DNA from: SVTX01 sp045653805
GTDB lineage: Bacteria; Bacillota; Clostridia; Oscillospirales; CAG-272
Reading direction: 5' to 3'
DNA length: 64,000 nucleotides
NCBI GenBank assembly: GCA_045653805.1
Contig: JAZOMF010000094.1
Coordinates: forward strand, 1 to 64,000
Position 1 is the first letter of the stretch, and each line of letters opens with the position of its first letter. Of this stretch, positions 48,395 to 56,796 are shown piece by piece. The notes beneath the pieces are model-generated. The model did not search any database and was not told the origin of the DNA. It worked only from the letters and a program-made list of their open reading frames with translations. The translations under genes were made by a program, and so were the position numbers.

Positions 48395-49246
48395 TTATTT
48401 ATTGCTCTTATATTTCGAAAGCTGGTTTTTTTCCTTGGTGCTGAGCTTTTCAAGCACCGCCATATTTTCGATCATCAATTCCACGATGTTTTCAAGGGCT
48501 GAATCGGGAGAATAGTCTGCGGCACAGACGTAGTTGATTCGCTCGTCGTCTACAAGGGGCTTAACGGTCTCGCTATTGCCGGGGGCGTAGAGTGCGATGG
48601 ACTTACCTCCGCGCTCCTTAACCAGCTTCATACAGGGAATATCGGTCATTCCGTCACCGATATAGATCATATTTCTATATGCTATACGGCGCAGGCTTTC
48701 GTCCTGAACTCGGTTGAGGTTGTAATCGTCGGTTACGTCCAACGTGCCTTTGGATATACGATAGATATACTGTGTTTTGAGAGTGTAGTTGATGGCGAGA
48801 GCGGGCCAGATAGCCTCGCCCTGCTCGTTATACATATATCTGCAGGCGTAGATGCGCTTGAAATATTTTGCAATGGGAGTACCCTGAATTATCTCGTACG
48901 TGCCTGAGGAAATGATATAATGCTCGATATTGACACCGAGAGACTCGCCGTAGGCGTTGATTCTGTCAAACCAAGTGAGAACACCATCAAAAAATACTAC
49001 ATTTTTAGCGCAGCTTTTAAGATATTCCTCGGTCAAGGGAATTCCTCTTTCCTTGCAGGTCTTGATCATTACGAACATATAGGAAAGTATCTTTTCAACC
49101 TCGTTGGTTTTGGAAACGTGAGCCGCCTCGCCCCAGAATTCATCGGGAGTCATATTGAGCTTTTTTATAAAGTCATATTCCTGCATATCGGTGGTGCAGA
49201 GAGTTTTATCAAAATCGTAGAGAATAGCTATTGTAGGCCTTGACAT
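48395..49246 (-). CDS. HAD-family phosphatase (phosphoserine phosphatase-like)
   Basis: A 283-residue haloacid dehalogenase-type protein: motif I YDFDKTL near residue 12, motif II ISSGT near residue 115, and motif III GDGMTDIPCMKLV near residue 194. The long helical cap between motifs I and II resembles phosphoserine phosphatase-type caps. Substrate unknown. ATG 49246 has AAAGGAT nine bases upstream; ATG 49252 is too close to it. Confidence 0.85.
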   Translation of the reverse strand: MSRPTIAILYDFDKTLCTTDMQEYDFIKKLNMTPDEFWGEAAHVSKTNEVEKILSYMFVMIKTCKERGIPLTEEYLKSCAKNVVFFDGVLTWFDRINAYGESLGVNIEHYIISSGTYEIIQGTPIAKYFKRIYACRYMYNEQGEAIWPALAINYTLKTQYIYRISKGTLDVTDDYNLNRVQDESLRRIAYRNMIYIGDGMTDIPCMKLVKERGGKSIALYAPGNSETVKPLVDDERINYVCAADYSPDSALENIVELMIENMAVLEKLSTKEKNQLSKYKSNK

Positions 49247-49351
49247 GGTCATTAATCCTTTCTTTAAGCTTTACGATTATATTATACCATATAATCTCCC
49301 GCGTAGTCAAGAGGGAAACGAGATAAGCAAGGTGTATATTTGAATGAAAAT

Positions 49352-49386
49352 AAAACCACCGCCGCATCCAACGTAGGGTGCAGCGG
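49352..49386 (-). terminator. spo0A terminator
   Basis: On the minus strand CCGCTGCACCC pairs with GGATGCGGCGG (G-U pairs), followed by TGGTTTTATTTT. Confidence 0.75.
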
Positions 49387-49395
49387 AGAGAAAAA

Positions 49396-50187
49396 TCAAT
49401 ACAGTTTGTATTTAAGTCTGAGATTATCAGCGATCATTGCAATGAATTCCGAATTTGTGGGCTTTCCTCTATTATTTTGAATTGTATAGCCAAAATAACT
49501 ATTAAGCGTATCCACGTCGCCTCTGTCCCACGCGACCTCGATTGCGTGGCGGATGGCACGCTCGACGCGGCTTGTGGTTGTTTGATATTTCTTTGCAACC
49601 GAGGGGTAGAGCACTTTGGTGACCGAATTTATAACGTCAGAATCTTTAACGGTCAGGAGAATTGCGGTGCGGAGATACTGGTAGCCCTTGATGTGCGCGG
49701 GCACGCCTATCTGGTGGATGATTCTGGTGACCTGCGCCTCGATGTCGGGGATGTTGTCGGGCTGGTTGCTCTTTTCGGGCTGTACTGCCTCATTTTTTTG
49801 CTTGCGGTTTTTCAGCATGCTGTCCACGTATTCGATGAGATTGGACTGATTAATGGGCTTGATGAGGCAGAGCTCTGCACCCGCCTGAAGAGCCTGAACG
49901 AAAATGTTTTGATTGGAGATGGGCGAGGTCATTATAATAACAGGCGGCTTATCGTTGCCGTAGGACAGGGCTTTTGCGCTTCTTACCACGCTGAGACCGT
50001 CCACCTTGGACATCCAGATGTCGATTATCACCACGTCGGGGTGAATTCTTCCGATCTTGGCAAGCGCGTCCTCGCCGTTGACTGCTTCTTCTATATATCT
50101 GCATCCCACGCGCAAAAAGCAGTCCTTTATAAGTGCGCGCTGGGACGAATTTTCGTCTGCTATAAGTATTTTTGTTGTGTATTCCAC
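49396..50187 (-). CDS. spo0A: Sporulation master regulator Spo0A
   Basis: A 263-residue response regulator. The receiver domain has Asp11/Glu12, phospho-acceptor Asp56, Thr87 and Lys110. The C-terminal DNA-binding domain (about 150-263) shows the Spo0A-specific VTKVLYPSVAKKYQTTTSRV and RAIRHAIEVAWDRGDVDTLN segments. It starts the sporulation programme when phosphorylated. In most spore-formers spoIVB sits just upstream; here it does not, and the gene has its own promoter. GTG 50187 follows GGGAGGAT. Confidence 0.97.
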   Translation of the reverse strand: MEYTTKILIADENSSQRALIKDCFLRVGCRYIEEAVNGEDALAKIGRIHPDVVIIDIWMSKVDGLSVVRSAKALSYGNDKPPVIIMTSPISNQNIFVQALQAGAELCLIKPINQSNLIEYVDSMLKNRKQKNEAVQPEKSNQPDNIPDIEAQVTRIIHQIGVPAHIKGYQYLRTAILLTVKDSDVINSVTKVLYPSVAKKYQTTTSRVERAIRHAIEVAWDRGDVDTLNSYFGYTIQNNRGKPTNSEFIAMIADNLRLKYKLY

Positions 50188-50232
50188 TTTCGTGTATCCT
50201 CCCTAAAGATATATTTTATTGATTACGGTTAT

Positions 50233-50363
50233 ATTTTACCATAAATTGGAAATTTTTGCAATACTATTTCCAAAAATTTCCAATGGTGAAAATTACCAAA
50301 ATTTTCCATTGGATTTTAGGTTTTATAACGAAAAAGTAGAGAGGCTTGTAAAAACGTGTCGAA
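50233..50363 (-). promoter_or_regulatory. spo0A promoter region with repeated TTTCCAA boxes and a 0A box
   Basis: On the minus strand TTGCAA (50261-50256), 17 nt, TAAAAT (50238-50233). From about 50244 to 50312 TTTCCAA, TTGGAAA and CCAATGG/CCATTGG occur repeatedly as inverted repeats. TGTCGAA, seven bases of the Spo0A box, lies at 50357-50363, suggesting autoregulation. Confidence 0.6.
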
Positions 50364-50390
50364 TTTATCAAAAATCGGCAAGAATATGAG

Positions 50391-50414
50391 AAAAAAGGGA
50401 GCGAAAGCTCCCTT
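50391..50414 (-). terminator. Terminator of the lon-to-rluB gene group
   Basis: AAGGGAGC pairs with GCTCCCTT around a four-base loop; followed by six T on the minus strand, just after rluB. Confidence 0.85.
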
Positions 50415-50425
50415 GGTGATTTAAT

Positions 50426-51160
50426 TTAACATTTTTTGAGATATTCGATCTCATTTTCGGTCAATTTTCGCCATTTTCCTTCTGCGAGATCAGAGAGCTT
50501 CAGCTTGCCGATAGCCACTCTCTGCAAGCGGAGGATTCGTACTCCGTGAAGCTCGCACATGCGGCGTATCTGGCGGTTTCTGCCCTCAAAAAGCTCAAAT
50601 TCCGCAACGGTGGTGTTTTCATCGCCGCCTACGGCGCGCACTCTCACGCGCATTGTGAGTCTGCCGTCAAGGTCAACGGGCTCGCCTAAGGTGGCAAGGC
50701 TCTCGGGCTCGAATTTGCCCTTTAGAGTGACGTGATATATTTTAGGGATAGAATGCCTTGGCTGTGTCAGCTTGTTGGCAAGAGCACCGTCATGGGTAAG
50801 TAGAAGCAGTCCGTCCGAGTCCATATCAAGTCTGCCAACGGGATAGAGGCGGACAGGCTTACCGTCCTCCCCCTTAACGTCGCGGCAGAGGTCGGTAACG
50901 TTTTTACGCCCCTTTTCGTCGCTTGCGGTGCAAACGATACCGCGAGGCTTATTGAGCATAATGCATATTTTTTTGTCGCCGCCTGCCCTGATGACCTTGC
51001 CCTTCCAGGTTACCTCGTCTTTTTCGGGGTCTATCTTCTCGCCAAGCTCGGCTACGTGTCCGTTGACCGATACCTTGCCAAGTCTTATTTCTTCCTCGGC
51101 GGCACGGCGCGACATTACGCCGCAATCGGTGAAATATTTTGAAATTCTGATTTTTTCCAT
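50426..51160 (-). CDS. rluB: 23S rRNA pseudouridine synthase, RluB family
   Basis: Converts uridine to pseudouridine in 23S rRNA. The 244-residue protein has an N-terminal S4 RNA-binding domain (about 1-60) and the RsuA/RluB catalytic motif GRLDMDSDGLLLLT with catalytic Asp near residue 113, plus EGRNRQIRRM. AAAGGAT lies upstream of ATG 51160. Last gene of the conserved scpAB-ytfJ-dacF cluster. RluB versus a close relative (RsuA-like) cannot be fully separated by eye. Confidence 0.88.
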   Translation of the reverse strand: MEKIRISKYFTDCGVMSRRAAEEEIRLGKVSVNGHVAELGEKIDPEKDEVTWKGKVIRAGGDKKICIMLNKPRGIVCTASDEKGRKNVTDLCRDVKGEDGKPVRLYPVGRLDMDSDGLLLLTHDGALANKLTQPRHSIPKIYHVTLKGKFEPESLATLGEPVDLDGRLTMRVRVRAVGGDENTTVAEFELFEGRNRQIRRMCELHGVRILRLQRVAIGKLKLSDLAEGKWRKLTENEIEYLKKC

Positions 51161-51191
51161 TTCCTTATCCTTTAAATTGGATTGAGTAGGT

Positions 51192-52406
51192 TTATTTCTT
51201 GAATGGGGAAGTTATCCTTTCCCACAGTGAATTCTTGTTTTTTATCTTGTTGACCGAATAACTTGCCACAAGAGAAGTAGAGGCTATTTCCTTGCCGTCT
51301 AGCAGATATACCGCCCGACCCAGCACCGCTCCCTCGCAAACGGGGGCGTATTCGAATTGACGGGTCTCTATTCGGCACTCGACCTTTGATGCACCTTTGG
51401 GCAGAGTTACTCTTATTTCGTTTGTGTTTGTCAGTGTTACGTAGTCGCTCTTGCCACCCACTACGGGTAAGACCTGCCGCATCTCGTCTTTTGCACAAAG
51501 CACTCGGGATTCGTAATTGGAAAAACCGTAGTCCAAAAGAGAAGTGTGGTCGCGCCAATCGTCGGGAGCGGATAGAGTTACACAAATGAGGGTAAGTCCG
51601 TCGCGCTCTGCGGCACTGACCAAGCATCTGCCGCTTTTCTTGGTGTATCCCGTCTTTATTCCAATGGCCCCATTATAGCTTTTGAGGAGTCTGTTGTGAT
51701 TGATCAGGAGACGAACTCCCTCGGTGTCATTTAAGGGGATAGTTTTCTTTTTAGTTGACGCTATTTCTCGAAGCTTTGGATTTTTCATAGCATGTGAGGC
51801 TATGATTGCAAGCTCTCGCGCCGTGGTGTAGTGTTGCTCACTATCAAGCCCGTGCGGATTTTCAAAATGAGTGTTTTCAAGTCCCAGCTCTGCAGCTTTT
51901 TCGTTCATAAGAGCCGCAAAGCCCTCTATACTTCCTCCGATGTGTATTGCCACGGCGGTTGCCGCATCGTTAGCAGACTCCAAAAGCACAGCGTAGAGCA
52001 ACTGCTCAAGTGTCAGCCGCTCGCCCTCGTAAAGGTAGATAGAGGAGCCCTCCACTCCCACCGCCTCGCGTGGGATAGTTACCTCTTCGGTAAGGTCGCC
52101 TTCTTCAATGGCAACGAGAGCTGTCATTATTTTGGTGGTGGATGCCATTGGTAATCTTTCGTCGGGATTTTTTGAGCATAGGAGCTCTCCGCTGCTGCCA
52201 TCCATAAGCACCGCGGATTTCGCCGAAACAGAGGGCATTACCGAATCCGACAATACCTGAAAGGCGTGTGCTTGCGCAATGCTTTTTGGGGGTGAGCCCT
52301 CTCCATTGATACTGCACGACGTAAATTGCCAGCAATACAACAATAAAGCCGTCGAGAGTATCGCGGCTTTAACAAATACACCTTTATACCTTGCAAAAAT
52401 TGACAT
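51192..52406 (-). CDS. dacF: D-alanyl-D-alanine carboxypeptidase (DacF/PBP5-like)
   Basis: Trims D-Ala from peptidoglycan stem peptides. The 404-residue protein has an N-terminal hydrophobic segment ending in FTSC (an imperfect lipobox, so secreted or lipid-anchored), then SxxK (Ser89, Lys92), SxN (Ser144-Asn146) and KTG (251-253), and a C-terminal beta domain. DacF-type enzymes are often sporulation linked, and the neighbours here support that. ATG 52406 follows CCGGAGG, which is part of an inverted repeat. Confidence 0.9.
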   Translation of the reverse strand: MSIFARYKGVFVKAAILSTALLLYCWQFTSCSINGEGSPPKSIAQAHAFQVLSDSVMPSVSAKSAVLMDGSSGELLCSKNPDERLPMASTTKIMTALVAIEEGDLTEEVTIPREAVGVEGSSIYLYEGERLTLEQLLYAVLLESANDAATAVAIHIGGSIEGFAALMNEKAAELGLENTHFENPHGLDSEQHYTTARELAIIASHAMKNPKLREIASTKKKTIPLNDTEGVRLLINHNRLLKSYNGAIGIKTGYTKKSGRCLVSAAERDGLTLICVTLSAPDDWRDHTSLLDYGFSNYESRVLCAKDEMRQVLPVVGGKSDYVTLTNTNEIRVTLPKGASKVECRIETRQFEYAPVCEGAVLGRAVYLLDGKEIASTSLVASYSVNKIKNKNSLWERITSPFKK

Positions 52407-52414
52407 AACTATTC

Positions 52415-52454
52415 CTCCGGACAAGTGAGCCTGTTGCATTATATTTGTCCGGAG
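52415..52454. promoter_or_regulatory. Inverted repeat over the dacF ribosome site
   Basis: CTCCGGACAA (52415-52424) and TTGTCCGGAG (52445-52454) are perfect 10-bp complements 20 nt apart. On the minus strand the second arm contains the GGAGG ribosome site of dacF, and TATAAT lies in the spacer. In a read-through message from ytfJ the hairpin would hide the ribosome site; as DNA it could be an operator. Confidence 0.6.
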
Positions 52455-52477
52455 AAATATTTATTCTGATTTTAATA

Positions 52478-52888
52478 TTATTCCTCGTCTTCCTTAACGA
52501 AAAGTGCCTTGATCTTGGCGATGATCTCGGGGCTGCGGTCAATAATATCGGAGATCTGCTCCAAGGGATCGGAGGGGGCTTTAACGCCTATGTTGATGAG
52601 CTCAACGTCGCCGTTCTTGCTTACAGCGAGAATACCGATAGGCTGAACCGAGATTCCTGTTCCTCCGCCTGCACCGAAGTTCTGGGGCTTATCCTTTGAG
52701 CCACCCGTTCTGTCGTTGAAGTCTACTCCGCCGGTTGCAAATCCTGCCGCAACCTTGGAGATGGGAATAAGAGTAGTGCCCGATGCGGTTTCAACGGGAG
52801 TACCCATAACTGTGTCAGCGTCGATCATATTTCTGATCTGAGCCAGCGTGCACTGTACTACTTCTTGAAGCTTGTTTTCGGATGCCAT
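52478..52888 (-). CDS. ytfJ: GerW family sporulation protein YtfJ
   Basis: A 136-residue protein of the YtfJ/GerW family, needed for proper germination in Bacillus. It shows MGTPVETASGTTLIPISKVAAGFATGG near residues 28-54, a Gly-rich FGAGGGTGISVQPIGILAV stretch and a charged C-terminus. AAAGG precedes ATG 52888. It sits in the usual cluster between DUF2953 and dacF. Confidence 0.92.
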   Translation of the reverse strand: MASENKLQEVVQCTLAQIRNMIDADTVMGTPVETASGTTLIPISKVAAGFATGGVDFNDRTGGSKDKPQNFGAGGGTGISVQPIGILAVSKNGDVELINIGVKAPSDPLEQISDIIDRSPEIIAKIKALFVKEDEE

Positions 52889-52961
52889 AATTGTAAATTC
52901 CTTTCATTATATATAAGGTTTATTGATATATGCATAAGTTCCGCCTGTGCGGCAATATGGT

Positions 52962-53828
52962 CTAATTTGTTTTAGGTTGACCGGTAGCCGATTTTTGTAC
53001 GGCTTGGGCAACCTTATCTTCCACGGCGGAGGGCTGGATTTTATTCCAACCGACGTATCCGGGGATCGCCGTTTTGATAACGGTCCAGATGAATGAGGCA
53101 ACACTCATTGAGAATGCCAGCTGAATGTCATATTTTATCTCCTCGGAGAGAAAATCGGGATAAACGCAGATGTCAGCGTTTCTTGAAGTGTGAAGATTTG
53201 AATGTCTGTCGATAGCGTAGAGCAGAGGCTCGATGGCGCCTCCAATCAGTGTGGTGAGCAGAGCGGTCTTTGCCGCATCGTCAGTTCCTACCGCGATTCG
53301 CACCTTGACTATATGGAAATGGAATCGACCGAAAAATGAGGTAAAAAAGGTTTCAAGGATTGTTACGAGCAGGTCTGCAGAGTCGTCGATAGCAGGCCAT
53401 TTTGCCAACTTTTCTCGGAGCTGTGCTCGCTTTTCCTTGGGAGTGAGCTTGTTGCCCATAGCCTTTTTCTTGCGCCTTTTTGCGGATTTCTCGGCTCGCT
53501 TTTTAGCCTTTTCCTCGGCTTTTTTTCTTGCCTTTTCAGCCGCTTTGCGGTCGCGCTCGGCAATTTTTTCGGGAGTGTAATCGCTTATCTTGTATTTTTT
53601 CTTCTTTTTGGGAAGGAGTGTGTATTTTATGCCAAGGAAGGATACCCAAAGTCGAAATTCATCCTTGAATTCTATGCCGACCTTGATTCTTACCACAAAA
53701 ATCAGGATGGGAAGGATAACGATCGCTGCCAAAATTGCGATGATCGCTGCCACAATGCACCCGACGATTATTGCCGCTATAGCCAAAGCTGTATAAAGGA
53801 TTATGGTATTAGGCTCCGTATCGTTCAC
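52962..53828 (-). CDS. DUF2953 membrane protein
   Basis: A 288-residue protein with a long N-terminal hydrophobic region (about 10-48), the DUF2953-type GIEFKDEFRLWVSFLGIKYTLLP, a strongly basic Lys/Arg/Ala helix (about 75-140, probably coiled), and a C-terminal domain with a further helix around 240-260. DUF2953 genes commonly neighbour ytfJ and scpAB; the role may be sporulation related but is unproven. AAGGAG precedes the ATG. Confidence 0.85.
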   Translation of the reverse strand: MNDTEPNTIILYTALAIAAIIVGCIVAAIIAILAAIVILPILIFVVRIKVGIEFKDEFRLWVSFLGIKYTLLPKKKKKYKISDYTPEKIAERDRKAAEKARKKAEEKAKKRAEKSAKRRKKKAMGNKLTPKEKRAQLREKLAKWPAIDDSADLLVTILETFFTSFFGRFHFHIVKVRIAVGTDDAAKTALLTTLIGGAIEPLLYAIDRHSNLHTSRNADICVYPDFLSEEIKYDIQLAFSMSVASFIWTVIKTAIPGYVGWNKIQPSAVEDKVAQAVQKSATGQPKTN

Positions 53829-53860
53829 TCCTTTCCTTGATATTTGATTTTAAGAAAATG

Positions 53861-54511
53861 TTAATTGTTGTTTTCTATTGTTTCTGTTGCCATAGCCGCC
53901 ATCCCTGCGGTGAAGCCTACTTCTTCAACGGCAAGTGCCTCGGGAGTTGCTTCCTGCGTGGGGGTCAGCTCGGTCTCGGGAAGGTCTTCGAGAGAGGAGA
54001 GACCGAATACTCGAAGGAATTTTTCGGTGGTGGTGTAGAGCATAGGTCTGCCGGGGGCATCGAGACGGGAAAGTGACTCGATAAGTCCCTTGTCGATAAG
54101 GGATGTCATAGCGTATGAGGAGTCAACTCCGCGAACCGCGTCCACGTATGCTCTCGTTACGGGCTGATTGTATGCCACTACTGCCAGAGCTTCCATTGTG
54201 GAATTGGAGAGATTTCCTCCGCGCTTGATTCCGAGAGCTTCTCTTATGTAGGGGAGAAACTCTTCTTTTGTAGCAAATTGGCAGGAGTCGGGGTAGGTGA
54301 GGAGCAGAACTCCGCGGCTTGATTTTTCACTGTTATAGTCGCGGCTCATAGCCTCTACCATATTTTTTACGTCCTTGGGGGAGAGTCCAAGCACCTCGGA
54401 GAGCTTTGCATATTCAACGGGGTGACCTGCGGCGTAAAGGATGGCTTCAATTGCGGCAGTTACCTTTTCAAGAGAGATGCTCTCTATCTGATTTGCGTTT
54501 TCCTGACTCAT
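53861..54511 (-). CDS. scpB: Segregation and condensation protein B
   Basis: Subunit of the SMC-ScpAB condensin. The 216-residue protein has two winged helices: IEAILYAAGHPVEYAKLSEVL, then RGGNLSNSTMEALAVVAYNQPVTRAYVDAVRGVDS (about 125-160) and GRPMLYTTTEKFLRVFGLSSLEDLP. The C-terminal tail is longer than usual. Overlaps scpA by four bases. Confidence 0.95.
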   Translation of the reverse strand: MSQENANQIESISLEKVTAAIEAILYAAGHPVEYAKLSEVLGLSPKDVKNMVEAMSRDYNSEKSSRGVLLLTYPDSCQFATKEEFLPYIREALGIKRGGNLSNSTMEALAVVAYNQPVTRAYVDAVRGVDSSYAMTSLIDKGLIESLSRLDAPGRPMLYTTTEKFLRVFGLSSLEDLPETELTPTQEATPEALAVEEVGFTAGMAAMATETIENNN

Positions 54512-55353
54512 TTGTCTGTCTCCTTTTCGTCGCTTTCTTCGTCAAAATTCATTTTTATGGGCTCTGCCGCCTTGTCCTCTTCGGAGGAATAAAGCTCGTT
54601 TCCGTTGGCATCCTTTTCCACGTCATCGGGGTTGTCGTTGATTATAAACGTGGCGTCGTCGCCCAGCAGAGTGCCCTCTGCATCGTAAATGAGTATCTTT
54701 CTTATCTTGATAAGCTCCAGCACGCCCAGGAATATTGCTATCATATCGGGCAGGGAAACGCTGTCGTCAAGCAGCTCCTTGAGGCTGGTGGCCTTCTTTT
54801 TTGACATCTTGTTAAGTATTCCCGTGATCTTTACTTCAACGGGAACGATGGGCGAGCTGATCATAGGTGTAAATACCGATCGCTCGACCTTGGGGCGGCT
54901 TTCGTTGTAGGTTACGATACGGCGCACGGCAAGACAAAGCGATTCAACGTCCTGGTCCAGCACGAAGGTCTTATCTACACTGATCTCATCGGTGGCCTTT
55001 TCAAGTCTGCCGCTGTATACTGGGTAAAGCAGAGCCATCTTTTTTGCCGCTTCCTTTGCCTGCTGGAATTTTAAGAGGGCGTCGGCAAGGGCTGCTCTGG
55101 GGTCTTCCTCCTCAGCCTCGGGCTTGGGAAGAAGAAGCTTGGATTTTATGAGCATAAGCTCGCTTGCCATAACGATAAATTCGCTTGCAAGCTCCATGTC
55201 AAGGCTCTGCGCCTCCTCGATATATTGAATGTACTGCTCGCAGATAACGTTGATCTGAATATTGTCGATAGACATCTTGTTCTTTTGTATCAGCGAGAGT
55301 AACAGGTCCAGAGGCCCTTCGAAAGTCTCAAGACGGTAGCTTATTGCGTCCAT
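54508..55353 (-). CDS. scpA: Segregation and condensation protein A
   Basis: Kleisin subunit linking SMC heads. The 281-residue protein starts with YRLETFEGPLDLLLSLIQKNKMSI, the SMC-neck-binding helix of ScpA, and has LELIKIRKILIYD near residue 212. A Glu/Asp-rich tail follows. ATG 55353 lies just after AGGAGG; the frame is open much further upstream but that part overlaps the M50 protease gene. Coupled to scpB. Confidence 0.95.
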   Translation of the reverse strand: MDAISYRLETFEGPLDLLLSLIQKNKMSIDNIQINVICEQYIQYIEEAQSLDMELASEFIVMASELMLIKSKLLLPKPEAEEEDPRAALADALLKFQQAKEAAKKMALLYPVYSGRLEKATDEISVDKTFVLDQDVESLCLAVRRIVTYNESRPKVERSVFTPMISSPIVPVEVKITGILNKMSKKKATSLKELLDDSVSLPDMIAIFLGVLELIKIRKILIYDAEGTLLGDDATFIINDNPDDVEKDANGNELYSSEEDKAAEPIKMNFDEESDEKETDK

Positions 55354-55373
55354 AAGGACCTCCTTTCCAAAAG

Positions 55374-56132
55374 TCAGATAAGATTGATGATAAGGACGTG
55401 GGCAAACTGCAAAGCTCGGAGAACTCCGTTGACTATTCCAGCGTATGCATGCTCTGCCAAGAAGCTGAATGGGGAGAAGTTGAAAAGTCTCGAGCATATC
55501 ATAAGCAGGATCAGCACGCCGAACATAATAAAACGCTCGTATTTCATTATTCCGAAATACCATCTGGGCGGCAGGAACGTGAAGAAAAAGCGCGAGCCGT
55601 CAAAGGGTGGGAGCGGAATAAGGTTGAAAAATGCGTAGATGAAATTTATAAGACCGAAATAGGTTACAAAATCCTCAAGAACCGAGCGCAGTGCCCAGTA
55701 ATAAGCAAATTCAGTAATATTAGGAGCGTAAGCGGGAATTATAATTTCCGTGAAATAAAGAAATGTCCCTGCCGCAATAGCGCCAATGGCACCGAAAAGC
55801 ATATTGGAAAGCGGTCCCGCGATAGCGGTCAGAGCCATACCCCATTTGGGATTTTTGAAGTTTCTCGCATTGATCGGTACGGGCTTTGCCCAGCCAAATC
55901 CGAAAACAAGCATCATAAGAGTACCAAAGGGATCGAGATGCTTGGCGGGATTGAGGGTCACTCTACCCAGATTGTACGCAGTACGGTCGCCCATCATATA
56001 AGCCACTAATCCGTGAGCAGCCTCGTGAGCGGAAAGGGCAAAAAGCACTACGGGGAACATAAGGAGAAGCTGGATTATAAGGTTTCTCCAATCGCCCGTT
56101 GCAAAGCCCTCGGTAATAATGGAAATAAGCAT
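55374..56132 (-). CDS. Site-2 protease family zinc membrane peptidase (M50)
   Basis: A 252-residue intramembrane metalloprotease-like protein with the zinc motif HEAAH (residues 36-40) in the first core helix, NPAKHLDPFGTLMM near residue 62 and LIPLPPFDGSRF near residue 172 carrying the Asp ligand. This is the short Rv-type M50 group commonly found before scpA in Clostridia; substrates are unknown. GGAGG precedes the ATG. Confidence 0.9.
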   Translation of the reverse strand: MLISIITEGFATGDWRNLIIQLLLMFPVVLFALSAHEAAHGLVAYMMGDRTAYNLGRVTLNPAKHLDPFGTLMMLVFGFGWAKPVPINARNFKNPKWGMALTAIAGPLSNMLFGAIGAIAAGTFLYFTEIIIPAYAPNITEFAYYWALRSVLEDFVTYFGLINFIYAFFNLIPLPPFDGSRFFFTFLPPRWYFGIMKYERFIMFGVLILLMICSRLFNFSPFSFLAEHAYAGIVNGVLRALQFAHVLIINLI

Positions 56133-56150
56133 TTTTGCCTCCGTAAAAAA

Positions 56151-56759
56151 TTACAGCTTAATATCGGAGAGGTCAGCGATGGCGCACCAAAGCTCCTGCT
56201 TTCCTTCGCCCTTAAGCGAGGAAAAGGGGATTATGGGAGTGCCCTCGGCGATAATGGGGTCGCCGCTTATCTTTTCGATGCAAGCGGCTCTGTCGGTTTT
56301 GTTAAGCTTGTCGATTTTGGTGATAACTATGATGTAGGGGATGCCTGCACTGTTCATATAGTTTATCATCATCGTGTCGTCCTTGGTGATACAAGCGCGG
56401 CTGTCGATAAGCTGAACTACGCCTCGAACAAGGTCGATGTTCTTGTTTTTGGTGAAGTAGCCGTCGGTCAGAGAAGACCACTGCTGCTTGTTATCGTGAT
56501 TTCTTGCCGCAAAGCCGTATCCGGGAAGGTCAACGAGGAAAAGCTTTTTGTCTACCTCATAGAAATTGACGGTTATAGTCTTACCGGGAGTTGCAGACAC
56601 TCTTGCCAAGCTCTTTCTTCCGAGAAGAGTGTTGATAAGTGAGCTCTTGCCCACGTTGGAGCGACCCGAGAGAGCCACCTGGGGAATAGGGTCGGTGGGG
56701 AACTGGCTTGCAAAGCCGGCGGTCATTTTAAGATTTACGTTTTGTGTATTAAGTGCCAT
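56151..56759 (-). CDS. ysxC: Ribosome biogenesis GTP-binding protein YsxC/EngB
   Basis: A 202-residue GTPase needed for large-subunit assembly. Motifs: GRSNVGKSSLIN (32-43), a switch I Thr in SATPGKTITVNFY, DLPGYGFA (77-84) and TKIDK. It begins right after lon, the common Firmicutes arrangement, and is also next to the M50 gene. Confidence 0.95.
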   Translation of the reverse strand: MALNTQNVNLKMTAGFASQFPTDPIPQVALSGRSNVGKSSLINTLLGRKSLARVSATPGKTITVNFYEVDKKLFLVDLPGYGFAARNHDNKQQWSSLTDGYFTKNKNIDLVRGVVQLIDSRACITKDDTMMINYMNSAGIPYIIVITKIDKLNKTDRAACIEKISGDPIIAEGTPIIPFSSLKGEGKQELWCAIADLSDIKL

Positions 56760-56796
56760 AATTATGCCTTTCGATGTTACCTAAAGCAAGATAAGC

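Noticed and set aside
55354..55563. 70-codon N-terminal extension of scpA
   Set aside because: It overlaps the M50 gene and lacks ScpA homology; ATG 55353 has a good ribosome site.
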